Positions 48,248-58,163 of a DNA stretch of 64,000 bases are shown one piece after another; the first letter of the stretch is position 1, and each line of letters begins with the position of its first letter. The notes below the pieces were generated by a model. That model had not been told where the DNA came from. It saw only the letters and a program-made list of their open reading frames with translations, and searched no databases. Source of the stretch: Leishmania mexicana MHOM/GT/2001/U1103 (Eukaryota; Euglenozoa; Kinetoplastea; Trypanosomatida; Trypanosomatidae); NCBI RefSeq assembly GCF_000234665.1, contig NC_018324.1:2106428-2170427 (forward strand), written 5' to 3'. Made by a program: the position numbers and the translations under genes.

Positions 48248-50629
48248 TCAGGCATCAGCTGTGAACTTGCCCTTCTTCACGGCGCGCTGCAGAGAGCCCT
48301 TCGACCCCCCGGCCTTTGCCTTCGACGTCTTCTTCTTGTTGGCGTACGCCGGGACCCGCTCATTCCGCTCTGACTGGATTTGCTTCGTGACCGCCAAGCG
48401 ATCTTTTGAGCGCTTCTCATGGTAGCGCTTGCCGTGGTACTCGTCGCGAGGTGCCCGTTGCTGCGGAGGTGAAGCTGCGCCGGCTGCGCTTGCAGCGGCC
48501 CGCCCTTGGTCCTCAACGGCCGCCAATGTCTCCGTGTCCAGCTGCCCTGGAGCATAGTCGTCAGCACCTCCACCACCACGACGACGCTCAAGTCCGCGTC
48601 GCACGCCACCGCCATTGTCGTCACCGACGCTGTCGGAGGCATCGTCGATAATGTCCCCGCCTGTGAGGTGAACATCTTGCTGACCGTCGTCCAGTTCATC
48701 TTCGTACATGATCTCGTTCAGCACGCGAATCTTCATCTTCATCTCCTCGTCAATGTCGAAGGCGTCCGATATGTAAGACTGAGGGTCATTCATGGTGATC
48801 TTGTACGCGGTCTCATCCTCCACTTCGTCATCGTTCGCACCGCCGTCGGTGTAGCCGGCGTCACCGTCCGAGTCCGTCAGCATCTCGTACAGATCACGAC
48901 CCATAAGGCGATAGAGCGTGTCAGGCTCAAAGTTGTCGTCAAAATCGTTCAATGTCAAGTGCGCTGAGGCGTCGGTGCGAGTCGCTGGAGACTCTACTGT
49001 GCGAATGCTGGTAGCGGGGGCAGCAGCGTCATCGACCCCGGCCTCCTGTGCCGCCAGTGCTGCCGCCAGCTCCGCGTCGGACTGCCCAGACGCCGTCAAA
49101 GGCCCAACGAGGTGAGGTGGCAAGTTCTCCATACTTGCATCCATGATGAATTGCTCCACGTCGTTGCCGTAGAAGTTCAAGGCGGCGCGAACGCTAGCAG
49201 CGCTAAACTGCGGGAACACCTCCATGACCATGGCGACGAGAGGATCGTCGACAATGTCTGTCGCGGCGGGCGCTGGTGATGGGGACGACGATGCCGGAGC
49301 AGGGTCTACAGAGGCGGCGTCAGCGACGGCGCTGCCTGCCGGGAGGCCGGCCAGTGCGCTCGTCACAGTGTCCTCCGAGGCACCCAGCTTTGACGCCTCC
49401 TCGGTCGTCACGAGGTGACGCGCGAGAAGATCGTCGATGTGCACGCCCTGGCGCACGACCTCGAGCAGCAGGAGCTCGAAGAATCGCTGCCGGGAGCCGC
49501 GGACGCCCTCTGCAAAGTCGTTGCTGTCCGAAATGTCCTTTGTAAGCGTCAGCATTACCTGGCCAAGCGCCTTCTCGCCCGCGTCGTCAGCGAAGTGAGG
49601 TGGGGGGTACAAGAAGTGAATGAGGCCCAAGAGCGACCCGTTGCCGTACGCCTGCAGCGTTTCCTGAATAAAGCCACGCCCGTGCTGACGCAGGTACTCA
49701 CGCAAGTGACTGTAAGTGCGATTGGTCAGCTGTGGAACGCAATAGACGTCCGCGTCCTGCCGCCGACGCGGCCCCTGTGTGGCGTAGGTGTGATACAAGA
49801 GCAAGGCTGACGATGTGTTAATCGCGGCATTCACAACAACGGAGTTCGCACGGCTCAGGATTGGCCGCCGCGGTGTGAGCTCATCGCAGACCATGATGAA
49901 GTGCTGCAGAACCGGCGAGAGGACGTCGACAATGACGCGCAGCGCCCGTAGTGTCCGCGGCAAGGGCATGTAGTCTGAGAGGAAGGGGGCGCACTGCACC
50001 ACAGCCCAGAGCTGCTTAGTGATGCGGTACACCTGCTCAAAAGAGACGAGGATGTCGCCCGGCTGACGCTGGAAGCGGCCTCGCTGCAGCTCACGCGCGC
50101 ACCGCCCGGCACATCGGTTGACGCCGTCCCACCACGTCGGCATAAACGTGTTGAGCGTGCAGAGGTAACCAGGGTTGAGAAGGATCAGGGAGGTGAGGGT
50201 GACGGAGGCGGCGGCGCCGCTGTGGCGGAGCAGCAGCAGCGACATGGGAAAGAGCACCTTCCACGGCAGGAGGACACCCAGCCGCGCTGCTAGGCTTGCC
50301 GGATCGACATGGCGGCGCAAGCACAGATCGGTGCCGGTCGCGATGCGAATGAGAATTTCAATGACGCGCTGCTCTCCGTTTGGCGCCACAGCCTTGCGCT
50401 GCGCCCTTGAATGAGAACTGTGGGCGTGGTCTACGACGGTGATCACGTTCACCAACACCACCGGCAGGCGGTCGTGGTTCGCCACGACGATCCAGAAGGT
50501 GATATCATCTGCCTCAGCTAGTAGCTCAATACCGGCCCACAGTTTTTCAGAGAGGTCGACGGAGCTGAAGAAGGTGCTGCAGACCGCACCGCCTGCATCT
50601 GGAAACGCGTCCTGCAGTGAAGAGGACAT
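48248..50629 (-). CDS. ASCC2-like protein with CUE domain
   Basis: Predicted 793-residue protein. An N-terminal helical domain (about 1-400) is followed by a Pro/Ser/Ala linker. A CUE ubiquitin-binding domain lies at about 460-507 (D-P-L-V-A-M-V-M-E-V-F-P-Q-F ... V-E-Q-F-I-M-D-A-S). An acidic region with Y-E-D-E-L-D-D follows, then a Lys/Arg-rich tail. This order matches ASCC2 (yeast Cue3/Rqt3), which reads K63 ubiquitin for the ASC-1 complex in alkylation repair and for the ribosome quality-control trigger complex on stalled ribosomes. The ATG at 50629 is used because the longer frame begins with a non-ATG codon. The family link rests on domain order and tail similarity; the helical part shows only weak similarity by eye. 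Confidence 0.75.
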   Translation of the reverse strand: MSSSLQDAFPDAGGAVCSTFFSSVDLSEKLWAGIELLAEADDITFWIVVANHDRLPVVLVNVITVVDHAHSSHSRAQRKAVAPNGEQRVIEILIRIATGTDLCLRRHVDPASLAARLGVLLPWKVLFPMSLLLLRHSGAAASVTLTSLILLNPGYLCTLNTFMPTWWDGVNRCAGRCARELQRGRFQRQPGDILVSFEQVYRITKQLWAVVQCAPFLSDYMPLPRTLRALRVIVDVLSPVLQHFIMVCDELTPRRPILSRANSVVVNAAINTSSALLLYHTYATQGPRRRQDADVYCVPQLTNRTYSHLREYLRQHGRGFIQETLQAYGNGSLLGLIHFLYPPPHFADDAGEKALGQVMLTLTKDISDSNDFAEGVRGSRQRFFELLLLEVVRQGVHIDDLLARHLVTTEEASKLGASEDTVTSALAGLPAGSAVADAASVDPAPASSSPSPAPAATDIVDDPLVAMVMEVFPQFSAASVRAALNFYGNDVEQFIMDASMENLPPHLVGPLTASGQSDAELAAALAAQEAGVDDAAAPATSIRTVESPATRTDASAHLTLNDFDDNFEPDTLYRLMGRDLYEMLTDSDGDAGYTDGGANDDEVEDETAYKITMNDPQSYISDAFDIDEEMKMKIRVLNEIMYEDELDDGQQDVHLTGGDIIDDASDSVGDDNGGGVRRGLERRRGGGGADDYAPGQLDTETLAAVEDQGRAAASAAGAASPPQQRAPRDEYHGKRYHEKRSKDRLAVTKQIQSERNERVPAYANKKKTSKAKAGGSKGSLQRAVKKGKFTADA

Positions 50630-52798
50630 GTCGCTCGTCAACAGCCTGAATGGGAGGGGTGGGATCACACTGCGTCGTGCTTCTCTTGCCTCAAGCCAGA
50701 AGAGACAATCCTGCGAGGCCCCGTAAAATCGGTAACGCTCAATCAAGTCGAGTGGGGAACAGAGAGGTAGATGAACAGCGCAGCGGGAAGCGAGTTACAG
50801 TGCTAAGAAGAAGGGTAAAAAGTCATCACCGATAGAAACTGCGATGGGGTGGGGTGGGGGGATAAGCCGCAAAGGAGGCCGATGGCTGTCAGTGCTGCTT
50901 CTGCTGGTCACAAATCGAATGCAAGACATGAGCAAGCACACACTAACGCCGCTACTACTCTCTCCTCTGCCTACCACGAGCAAGAATTCTTTTTTTTTCG
51001 GTTTCTCGCGAGTTTCACTTAATCAGCGAAATGATGTGTCGGCTCAGGTATCCACAAAGCGAGAAAGAGTAGCGGTAGAAAAACGTTCGAGACGCATCGT
51101 CACGATACGTGTGGGACAGTGTTGATTGCAGGAGGAAGAACAGTACAATACGCAGACAACCGCGCGACCCTTGGCATCTGCGTAAGCAGAAATATCCGCC
51201 ACTCAGTGCAGTCTCTCCCCCCTCCCACACACACCTCTGCTGCATCCGTGCCACAGTGGCGTCGGCGTTTCGGCTCATGGAGGAAGATGCTGTCACTCTG
51301 TGCTGCTGCTTTGGCAGAGGGATCGGCAGCTGCTGTAGCGCCGGCAACTGAAGGCGAGAGGGAATGAGCAGATGCAGCAGAGAAGCGTGAACGTACAACA
51401 AAGGAGAAGAGTATCGCGTCTGCGTGCTCCCGGTTCACTCACCGCACGAAACCGGCACGCCAGCTGCGCGCGCGGCTTGTGCTGCATCAGGTCTTGCGGA
51501 CAATGCCGCTCAGCAAGAAGCCACCATTTGAGGTGGTGATGCGGCGGACACCTGTGGCGATGTGTGGGCCGACGCCCACGCCAAAAAGTGCCAAAGGACA
51601 CGACGCACTCGGCCGCGGGGACGGCACGACACGACACACATGTTTCTGCGGCGGCGTGCCTGTCACGGCGCGCTCCCGGTGCGAGTCAGCAGGATGAAGG
51701 GCCTCACGCGATGCATCAGAGAACGCGCGGTGCCTCCCTCGCGACAACGGCGAGGAGAAACATGAAGGAGTGAGTTCTCCCTGGCAGGAGCAGTGGGTCG
51801 AGCTCCGCAACGGCGATGTGGTTGTTACGATCGGGGGTGGTGGTGTCACCTAGAAACAGGTTACACCCTCTTGGTGGCCATGATGGGAGTCGCATGCATG
51901 CTCCATCGTCGACGAACTCATCGGTGTGTCTCTAGAGGAAGGGAGGAAGAGGTTGTAATGTAATCCAGTCGCACTGATACGCGCACGGGAATGGTGCGCG
52001 AAGCGGAAATCGCGAAGTTTTTTTTTCTTACTGACATGCACACCATCGAGTGATGCGCGGGCGAAGGTGGTGTGGTGGTTTTAGCATCAAGCAACAGGAG
52101 AGAATCCAACGGACAAGAGATAAGATGGACGAGAGCACGCGGGGAGGAGGGGAGCGGGAGTGAAGGGCTCTTGCGCACATCAAGATGAATGCAGCAAGCG
52201 ATATAAAAGCTAGAAAACCCTATCAACAGGGGTATACGTGAAGTGAGCATTTGAGAAAAAAAAAGTGGCGGCGAGGAGAGAGTGGCGCGCGACTGGCAGG
52301 CTCGTTTCATTGCGCAGTGTCCGCATGTTACCCCCATCTTGCGGCATACTGTGTCAAGAATACTGTAGATGAAGATCAGTGGTGGTGAGACGAGCATCAC
52401 GAAACCAACTTTCTCCGCTCCAATGCTCGCCCCATCCCATGATCGCACACGCACCCACAGAAAACACAAGACATGGTCCGAAAATGTTCTTTCGGCGTTC
52501 CAGAGAAAGGAGAAGCAGACCCCACTTCGCACACGAAAAAGAAAAAAACGGCGAGTTCCGCCGCGGTGCTGACTACTAAAAAAATCAACCGTGGGTGACG
52601 GCAAACACGCCGACGTGCGAAAATGACAACGAACGCCTGAAGGACGGTGTGCGTCTTCTGGAGAGCGAGAAATGCGATGGGTGGCAGTGTAGCGCAGGTG
52701 AACCTTCGCACATGTTCTCCCAGAACGAACGTACGCTGAACATCGCCATTCTTCTTCGCGTGACGCGTCGGTGCCAATCACAAGCGCGCTGGCCGCCT
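50630..52798. other. Long spacer downstream of the DCN1-like gene
   Basis: About 2.2 kb, presumably the 3' untranslated region of the DCN1-like gene plus the ASCC2-like leader. The stretch at about 51420-51760 is G/C-rich and non-repetitive and might be another degenerate retroposon, but I cannot place it. T runs lie at 50990-50998 and 52019-52026. A 287-codon minus-strand frame at 51918-52781 starts without ATG only 17 bases after the DCN1 stop and is not accepted. Confidence 0.65.
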
Positions 52799-53596
52799 CT
52801 ACGCTTTCTTGCTCTCTTCCAACTTACGCACGTACTCCACAAAGTCGTCCATGGCGACCGGCCACGAGTCCTCGTCGTCGTACGCATCGTAGTTGTCGAA
52901 TTGGGCAAACAGCAGTAGTTGCGTCCAGGTATCAAACGAGACCCCAGACTGCTCAACGGCAACCCTGCCTGATGTGCTCTCTGTCGCCTTCTCACCCAGG
53001 ACTGTGATGAAGTCAAGCCACTGATTAATACGCGGAAAGCACACGTACGCGGTGAACTTGCGGCGCGCCTCCTCCGCCGTGAACGACACCGGCGATGCCG
53101 AAAAAAAACACGACCACAACTCCTTCGCGCTATCCACGCGATCAGAGGCGTCATTGCCTTTCAGGCACCAGTTGTACAGAAACTGGTAGAACTTGCTGCG
53201 CTTCTCCTCGTTATTGCGAATGGTGTTGTTGAGGTCGACGATTGCGCCATGGACGGCAGCGAATAAGGGGGCGTATGCGTTCTCCCTGGTGGGCGGGGCG
53301 GCGCTGCGGGGAAGCTTGCTAATGAGGCCTGCCATCCACGCCACGAAGTGCTTCTCCGATATTTTGTAAATGCGCTTCGCTGACTCGTCTACGGCGAAGG
53401 CCAAGAGATAGAGTGACAGGTCCTCGAGGTTCAAGCACGTCGCGGTGGCAAGCGACTCGAAGTGGCCAATTTCCAGAAAGCGCTCGACGTCCGCCACCGC
53501 CGGGGCGGGGATCTGCTTATAGATGTAATCAAAGGCCTCCTGCGCCACGTTCGTCTTGGGCGGATCACTGCCCTTGGAAACTGTTAAAAACCCCAT
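52799..53596 (-). CDS. DCN1: DCN1-like protein (potentiating neddylation domain)
   Basis: Predicted 265-residue protein with a PONY domain, which acts as a scaffold E3 promoting transfer of NEDD8 to cullins by binding the acetylated N-terminus of the NEDD8 E2 and the cullin. The C-terminal signature is clear: F-P-R-I-N-Q-W-L-D-F-I, then V-S-F-D-T-W-T-Q-L-L-L-F (about 222-233), then Y-D-D-E-D-S-W-P-V-A-M-D-D-F-V-E-Y. The acidic D-D-F-V-E block is the cullin-binding surface. The N-terminal part fits the EF-hand-like lobe; a UBA domain is not obvious. The ATG at 53596 is used because the frame upstream begins with GTG. Residue Gly2 after Met could allow N-terminal modification. Confidence 0.87.
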   Translation of the reverse strand: MGFLTVSKGSDPPKTNVAQEAFDYIYKQIPAPAVADVERFLEIGHFESLATATCLNLEDLSLYLLAFAVDESAKRIYKISEKHFVAWMAGLISKLPRSAAPPTRENAYAPLFAAVHGAIVDLNNTIRNNEEKRSKFYQFLYNWCLKGNDASDRVDSAKELWSCFFSASPVSFTAEEARRKFTAYVCFPRINQWLDFITVLGEKATESTSGRVAVEQSGVSFDTWTQLLLFAQFDNYDAYDDEDSWPVAMDDFVEYVRKLEESKKA

Positions 53597-54715
53597 CAGG
53601 GATCCCACGCAACGGCTACGCTAGACAGCGGGTTTGTGTGCCAACACCAAACGTCTACAAGCGGGCACGGCAGGCAACTCACAGTCACAGCAGAAGAGCA
53701 GGTAAAGCGGTCGGGGGTGAGGTAAGGTGCGGCAGCAGGGGGGGGGTGAGGCAAATATGGTGCGCGCAGACGGCACACACGCACTGACAAAGAGGCACAA
53801 CAACACAAATAGGGCTGAGGAGTGAGGGACGCGCGCGAAGGGCTCCGGAGAGGACGATAGCCGGAGGGGTGGGGGTGGGGTGGGGTGCGTAGGGCGAGAA
53901 AAAAGCGGAGGAGAAAGTCAAACTCGCAGGCGACAGTCCCACAAACGTCACCACGCGCTAATGATGGTTGCTTCAGAGGGGTAGCCCTAAATCACATAGA
54001 GGCTGAAACACATACACACACGCACACAAACCAAGTGGGGCCTGAGTAGTCCATACGCCTGTGGAAAGCTCAGTGCAAGCAAAGGCGGGCCCTAGGCAGA
54101 GCGACGCACGCTCGAGCGCAGGCAATCAGTAAAGGGGTGTATAAAAACAACTGTAGTTAAGTACAGGGTGCTGTTCCTTCCTGACACCGCAGGCGACGCA
54201 CGCGCACACACACAACGAGTAGGATGCCACATGTGAGGAGAAAAAAAAACGGTTTGGAGAACGAGGCAGAGGGGAGAGTGGGATGGATGTGTGCGTGTCC
54301 CAGGAGAGGTAACACACCTGCATAGGTGCAATCGCGCAATAACCCTGCAGCGCGCAGACGGGCAGGGATAACGTGAAGCATTTCAGAGGGCCGATCAGGA
54401 GACCCTAGCTGTCCCGGATGGTGGGGTCAGAGGAGGGAGAGGACGAGGTGTCGCGAGAGGCAACGTCTCCGAGACCCACCGCACCTCGTTTTGCTACTGT
54501 TGCGGTGGCCGTGGGAACATGGTCGATTATGAACTGCAGTGGCTTACAAAATTCATACGAGAGAGGAGGCAACACACACACACACACAAAACGCACGCAC
54601 AGATAAACCACGAAAAAAAAGGCCAAAGCACACTTAGAGGCGCAGCAACGACGTGAGCGACGAAAAAAAAGGTTATTCGCCGCTGGTGGGCCGCAGGCGC
54701 TGAGCCCTTCACGTT
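53597..54715. other. Spacer between the DCN1-like and 88-residue genes
   Basis: G-run at 53739-53746, GGGGT repeats at 53865-53888, CA repeats at 54008-54026 and 54204-54213, and A runs at 54241-54249 and 54613-54620. No gene. Confidence 0.75.
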
Positions 54716-54982
54716 TTACCGGTTTGTAATGTAGCGCATCCGCGCCGGGTCCGTTCGCTTGACACAGTCGCACACGGTATGGATGTTGCACTTGCGCTCC
54801 CCTGTCTTGATCCACTTTCCTCCCTTGCCTTGCCTCACCTCAAAGCTGACGTTGCGACAGCTCACCATCGTCAGGTCCCCGCGCTTGTGCTTTACCTTGC
54901 CTTTGCTAGTAAGCTTGCGCGGGCGATCCGCCATGGAAAGTTTGCGCTTCTGTTTTGGGGCCTTCTTGGTGCGCTTGCCCAT
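54716..54982 (-). CDS. Small basic cysteine-containing hypothetical protein
   Basis: Predicted 88-residue protein, strongly basic (about a quarter Lys plus Arg). It has a Lys-rich N-terminus (M-G-K-R-T-K-K-A-P-K) that looks like a nuclear or nucleolar signal. The C-terminal half has four cysteines: Cys42, Cys65, Cys71 and Cys73 (S-C-R-N ... R-K-C-N ... V-C-D-C). That spacing could bind a zinc ion. The ATG at 54982 follows a leader containing GA-rich and CA-rich sequence; upstream in-frame codons are not protein-like. The change from low-complexity frame to this composition supports a true gene. A ribosome-associated or RNA-binding role is plausible from composition only; I recognise no family. 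Confidence 0.78.
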   Translation of the reverse strand: MGKRTKKAPKQKRKLSMADRPRKLTSKGKVKHKRGDLTMVSCRNVSFEVRQGKGGKWIKTGERKCNIHTVCDCVKRTDPARMRYITNR

Positions 54983-55612
54983 TGTTGAGAGAGTGTGTGT
55001 GTTTTGTTCTTCCTCTTCTCCAGTGAGCCGTAGAGCCTGACTGGCGCCAGAGGAGTGCAGAGCACATGAAATTGCGCACGCAGGGGTTTCCATTATAAGA
55101 GGTGGCGAGATAGGAGAGAAAAGCAACTGGAGAGAGAGGCGGCGACATACACGTGTGCGAGCGCTTGGAGAGCAGCAGACGCTCAAGGGCGGCAGTCAGA
55201 GGACTCAATCTGTTCGTCGTGCTCGCTCCCTTCCGTTTTTTTTATGGGTTTGATCTTTTCTCTAGCCCCCATAACGTTCACTTCTCAAAGTACAAGAGAC
55301 AAGTGAGTGCGTGTGTGTAGGGCATGCACGACTGAAAATATATTGAATAACGTTTTGTGTGTGTGCGTGTTTAGATGACAGAGTTTCGTCATTCCACGTT
55401 CAAATCTACATCTCCACAACAGATCAGCGCCAAGGTGCGAGGTGGTGGTGGTCGTGGGAGGGGAGGGGGGGGGTGAGCAACGTCTGTGTTCACGCATACC
55501 GACGACGTCGATGCATCTAGTGCGCGAAGCGCCTTTCGGTCGCCACGGAGAGAGAGGTCTCGTGCCTGCACTCCCCACTGAAGATACGCACACGCACACA
55601 TGCAACGAGTCG
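54983..55612. other. Spacer upstream of the 88-residue gene
   Basis: Contains the leader of the small gene, a T run at 55237-55243, GT repeats at 55309-55318 and 55357-55370 and a GGT/G-rich block at 55441-55473. No gene. Confidence 0.75.
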
Positions 55613-57625
55613 TTAATGGGACGCGGCAAACTGCAGTAGTCGCATGGCTTCTGGCAGGTCGGTGCAGGGTTGCAGACACTCGCAACACTGGACCAGCTGC
55701 TCCGCTTGCATGTCGTATCGCCGTTCCCACAGGTTGGCAAGGAGCTGGCGGATGGCGTCGTGCTGGCACGGGCCTGTGCGGCCCATCTGCAGAAGGGCCT
55801 TCAGCGTCCGCATCAAGTCGTCCGCAGTCATGTCCACGCTGTGCGCCTCGACAGCGGCGCAGAGCGGCTCCAACCGGTGCGACTCCTCCCGCGACGCCGC
55901 TCCAAACGTCGCCGCCACGCGGGTCAACACCTCGGTCAACGCGGAGGGAGCATTCGGGACTGTAGTGCGGAGGTGCTGTGGTTTGATCTGCTCCGTCAGC
56001 TCCAGCACCCGCTCCTTCGGTACTGTCGACCACGTGCGCAACAACACCTCCACAGGATTCTCGTCTGACTCCAGCTGCGGCGCGCGGGGTATGCGCGGGT
56101 GGTCCTGAATACCACAGTACAGCAGCGCGTTCATGACGTAGGGACCCTCGTGCGGCTCCATATCCTTGAGCTTTTCCGCTGCGATGGAGATTGTTCGCTC
56201 GACCTTGGCTTGCCACTTATGACGGAGCTCCAGCGGCACTTGATCCGCCGGCACGCCGCCCAGGGCGTAAAGAAGTTTGCACCGTTCCGCTGTCGTGAGG
56301 CGGCCAATGCTGCGGCGGGTCTGCCGCGCTGTCATGAGTTTGTACTTGGGGTGCTGGATGCCAAGGCACGCAAGGCCGTGGCCCACATCGATATACCACT
56401 GCGGCGGAAGGGTGTATCCACTGTCGTTCAAAGGGTCGGAAAGAGCTCGGTGCGCGCGAGGCGACAATGCGTGCTGCCGCTTTCCATCACATCTTCCTGA
56501 TTCCTCCAACGACTGAGAGGGGGATGAGGAGCCTTGGGGGCTGCGCCATTGCTTTTGGTGCGCGTGGGGGGCGCGCAGTGCGTGCAGGAAGACGCTATTC
56601 ATGATTCTCGCCTCGCTCGGGGGTGGCTGCCGCAGCATGGCGAGGCCGAGAACGTGCTGCCGCACCGCCTCCGCGTTGCACTTCTCGGCTTCGATCAGAC
56701 TCGAGAAGAACTTCTGATGAATGTGGCGGTGCTGCAGTGTGCCCAGATAAAAGATGACCTGACATAGCTGCTGACTGGACAGGATTGCATGCTGGGAGAA
56801 GAGGATGTCACAGCTACGATTGCACACCTCCGCGTCGTACAGCCCCGTCTGCGCCATCGTTGCGAGGCACATGCCAGCATCTGTGCGATTCAGCTCGAGC
56901 TTGCGCAGAGATGTCAAAAGGCCGCGCGCACCGACGCAGCGCTGCATCTTGGCTTCCATTCGGACCTTCGCCTTCGCGGGTAGCAGGCTGTTCTTGTCTG
57001 CGCCGACAGCGGGGAAGTGAAACCCCTTACCGTAGATCCGGCTGGTCGTCTCGAGGAGTGAGAGCACACTTAGCGTCGTTGGCCTTTCCTGCTCCAGAGA
57101 CCACAACTGCATGGCATGATGATATACTGACAAGAGAAACGAGTCGAATTTGCGCACTGGCGCTGTCGGAGCCGCGGCCGTTGACGACCTTGACGCCAGT
57201 GACGCGCCGACATCCGAGTGCGATGGAAGCCCTGTCAACTCTAGTAGGCGGGCCTGGCAGTCGTCCAGCGCACTGGTGGAGCGAAGAAGCGAGCAGAGCT
57301 CGTTGAGGTTGATGCAACCGCCAAGGTGGCCGCCATCGGCGTACTTTGCCGTGAGGGCCGCGCAAAAGTCCAGCGCGTCCAATGCCGGCAGCACGTCCTC
57401 GTCCGGTGCAAAGCGCAGCACTGTCGCACACGACCGCAGCAGCTTCGGTACCAACATGGAAATCTGCGAGTTAACGCAGGACGGCAACTCGATCGCAGGC
57501 AGCTGCTCCCGCAGCAGTTGGATGCCTTCGTGAGCCAAAAGAAGCGGGGCGCCCCGTCGCTGGAGCAAGTCCACCTGTATTCGTGAGAGCTCAGCGCAAA
57601 GTCCAGCCAAGCTGACGCTGTGCAT
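55613..57625 (-). CDS. Hypothetical helical-repeat protein (RAP/OPR-like appearance)
   Basis: Predicted 670-residue protein. The ATG at 57625 is used; the frame farther upstream is leader-like, with Arg/His/Ser runs. Most of the length consists of degenerate helical hairpins with a recurring pattern in which a short polar turn is followed by Leu/Ala-rich helix: L-S-S-Q-Q-L-C-Q-V-I-F-Y-L-G-T-L, L-T-T-A-E-R-C-K-L-L-Y-A-L-G-G, and M-T-A-D-D-L-M-R-T-L-K-A-L-L-Q-M-G. This pattern recalls OPR/FASTK-type RNA-binding repeats of organelle proteins. No C-terminal RAP domain is evident and the N-terminus is not a strong presequence. Function unknown. Confidence 0.8.
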   Translation of the reverse strand: MHSVSLAGLCAELSRIQVDLLQRRGAPLLLAHEGIQLLREQLPAIELPSCVNSQISMLVPKLLRSCATVLRFAPDEDVLPALDALDFCAALTAKYADGGHLGGCINLNELCSLLRSTSALDDCQARLLELTGLPSHSDVGASLASRSSTAAAPTAPVRKFDSFLLSVYHHAMQLWSLEQERPTTLSVLSLLETTSRIYGKGFHFPAVGADKNSLLPAKAKVRMEAKMQRCVGARGLLTSLRKLELNRTDAGMCLATMAQTGLYDAEVCNRSCDILFSQHAILSSQQLCQVIFYLGTLQHRHIHQKFFSSLIEAEKCNAEAVRQHVLGLAMLRQPPPSEARIMNSVFLHALRAPHAHQKQWRSPQGSSSPSQSLEESGRCDGKRQHALSPRAHRALSDPLNDSGYTLPPQWYIDVGHGLACLGIQHPKYKLMTARQTRRSIGRLTTAERCKLLYALGGVPADQVPLELRHKWQAKVERTISIAAEKLKDMEPHEGPYVMNALLYCGIQDHPRIPRAPQLESDENPVEVLLRTWSTVPKERVLELTEQIKPQHLRTTVPNAPSALTEVLTRVAATFGAASREESHRLEPLCAAVEAHSVDMTADDLMRTLKALLQMGRTGPCQHDAIRQLLANLWERRYDMQAEQLVQCCECLQPCTDLPEAMRLLQFAASH

Positions 57626-58163
57626 TATGATGACGTTGAACGCCCGACTGCGGGCTCGCCTACGGTGCCTACAAATAAAAATACAAGCGATAGGATGGTG
57701 GTGGTGTGTGTAAATCGATACGCTACGGCGCACGCTGTCGCCGTACTGCAGTCGCCGCGAGTCGCCGTGAGAAACGAAAGAGCAAAGAAACAAAAGAAAA
57801 ACGTCCTTGACGACACGGACGCAGAGAGAGAGGGATAAGGGAAGGGGAGGAGTAGAACGAAGAAAGGCATAGGGATGCAAGGCAGGACAAGAGGAGGAGA
57901 GCCGCTCTGGGTGTTTGTGGCGCGCCCCAAAAAGGGAGAGGAGAAAAAAAAGTTAGCAGGGCAAGGTGGCAGCACCAGCTGGTGCGGTGGAGGAGGTCTA
58001 TTCCACCTGCGCCTCAATATTGGGGGAAGGGGAGGGGGCCGCGCGCGATGCCGAGACCATTACGATTTACTGTCGTCTTCTATGAGTAGGTGTAGCAATC
58101 CCTCGTTGCGCGCAGTGGTGACAAGCTCCCTGTACTGGCGCGCTCCTCGCACCGCGCGACAGG
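57626..58163. other. Spacer between the helical-repeat and Ser-rich genes
   Basis: Purine-rich sequence (57781-57855 and 57925-57952) reads as pyrimidine tracts on the minus strand, which fits the acceptor region of the gene to the left. No gene. Confidence 0.75.

Noticed and set aside
51918..52781. 287-codon minus-strand frame in the spacer
   Set aside because: It starts at a GTG 17 bases after the DCN1-like stop, has low-complexity composition, and leaves no room for polyadenylation and trans-splicing.
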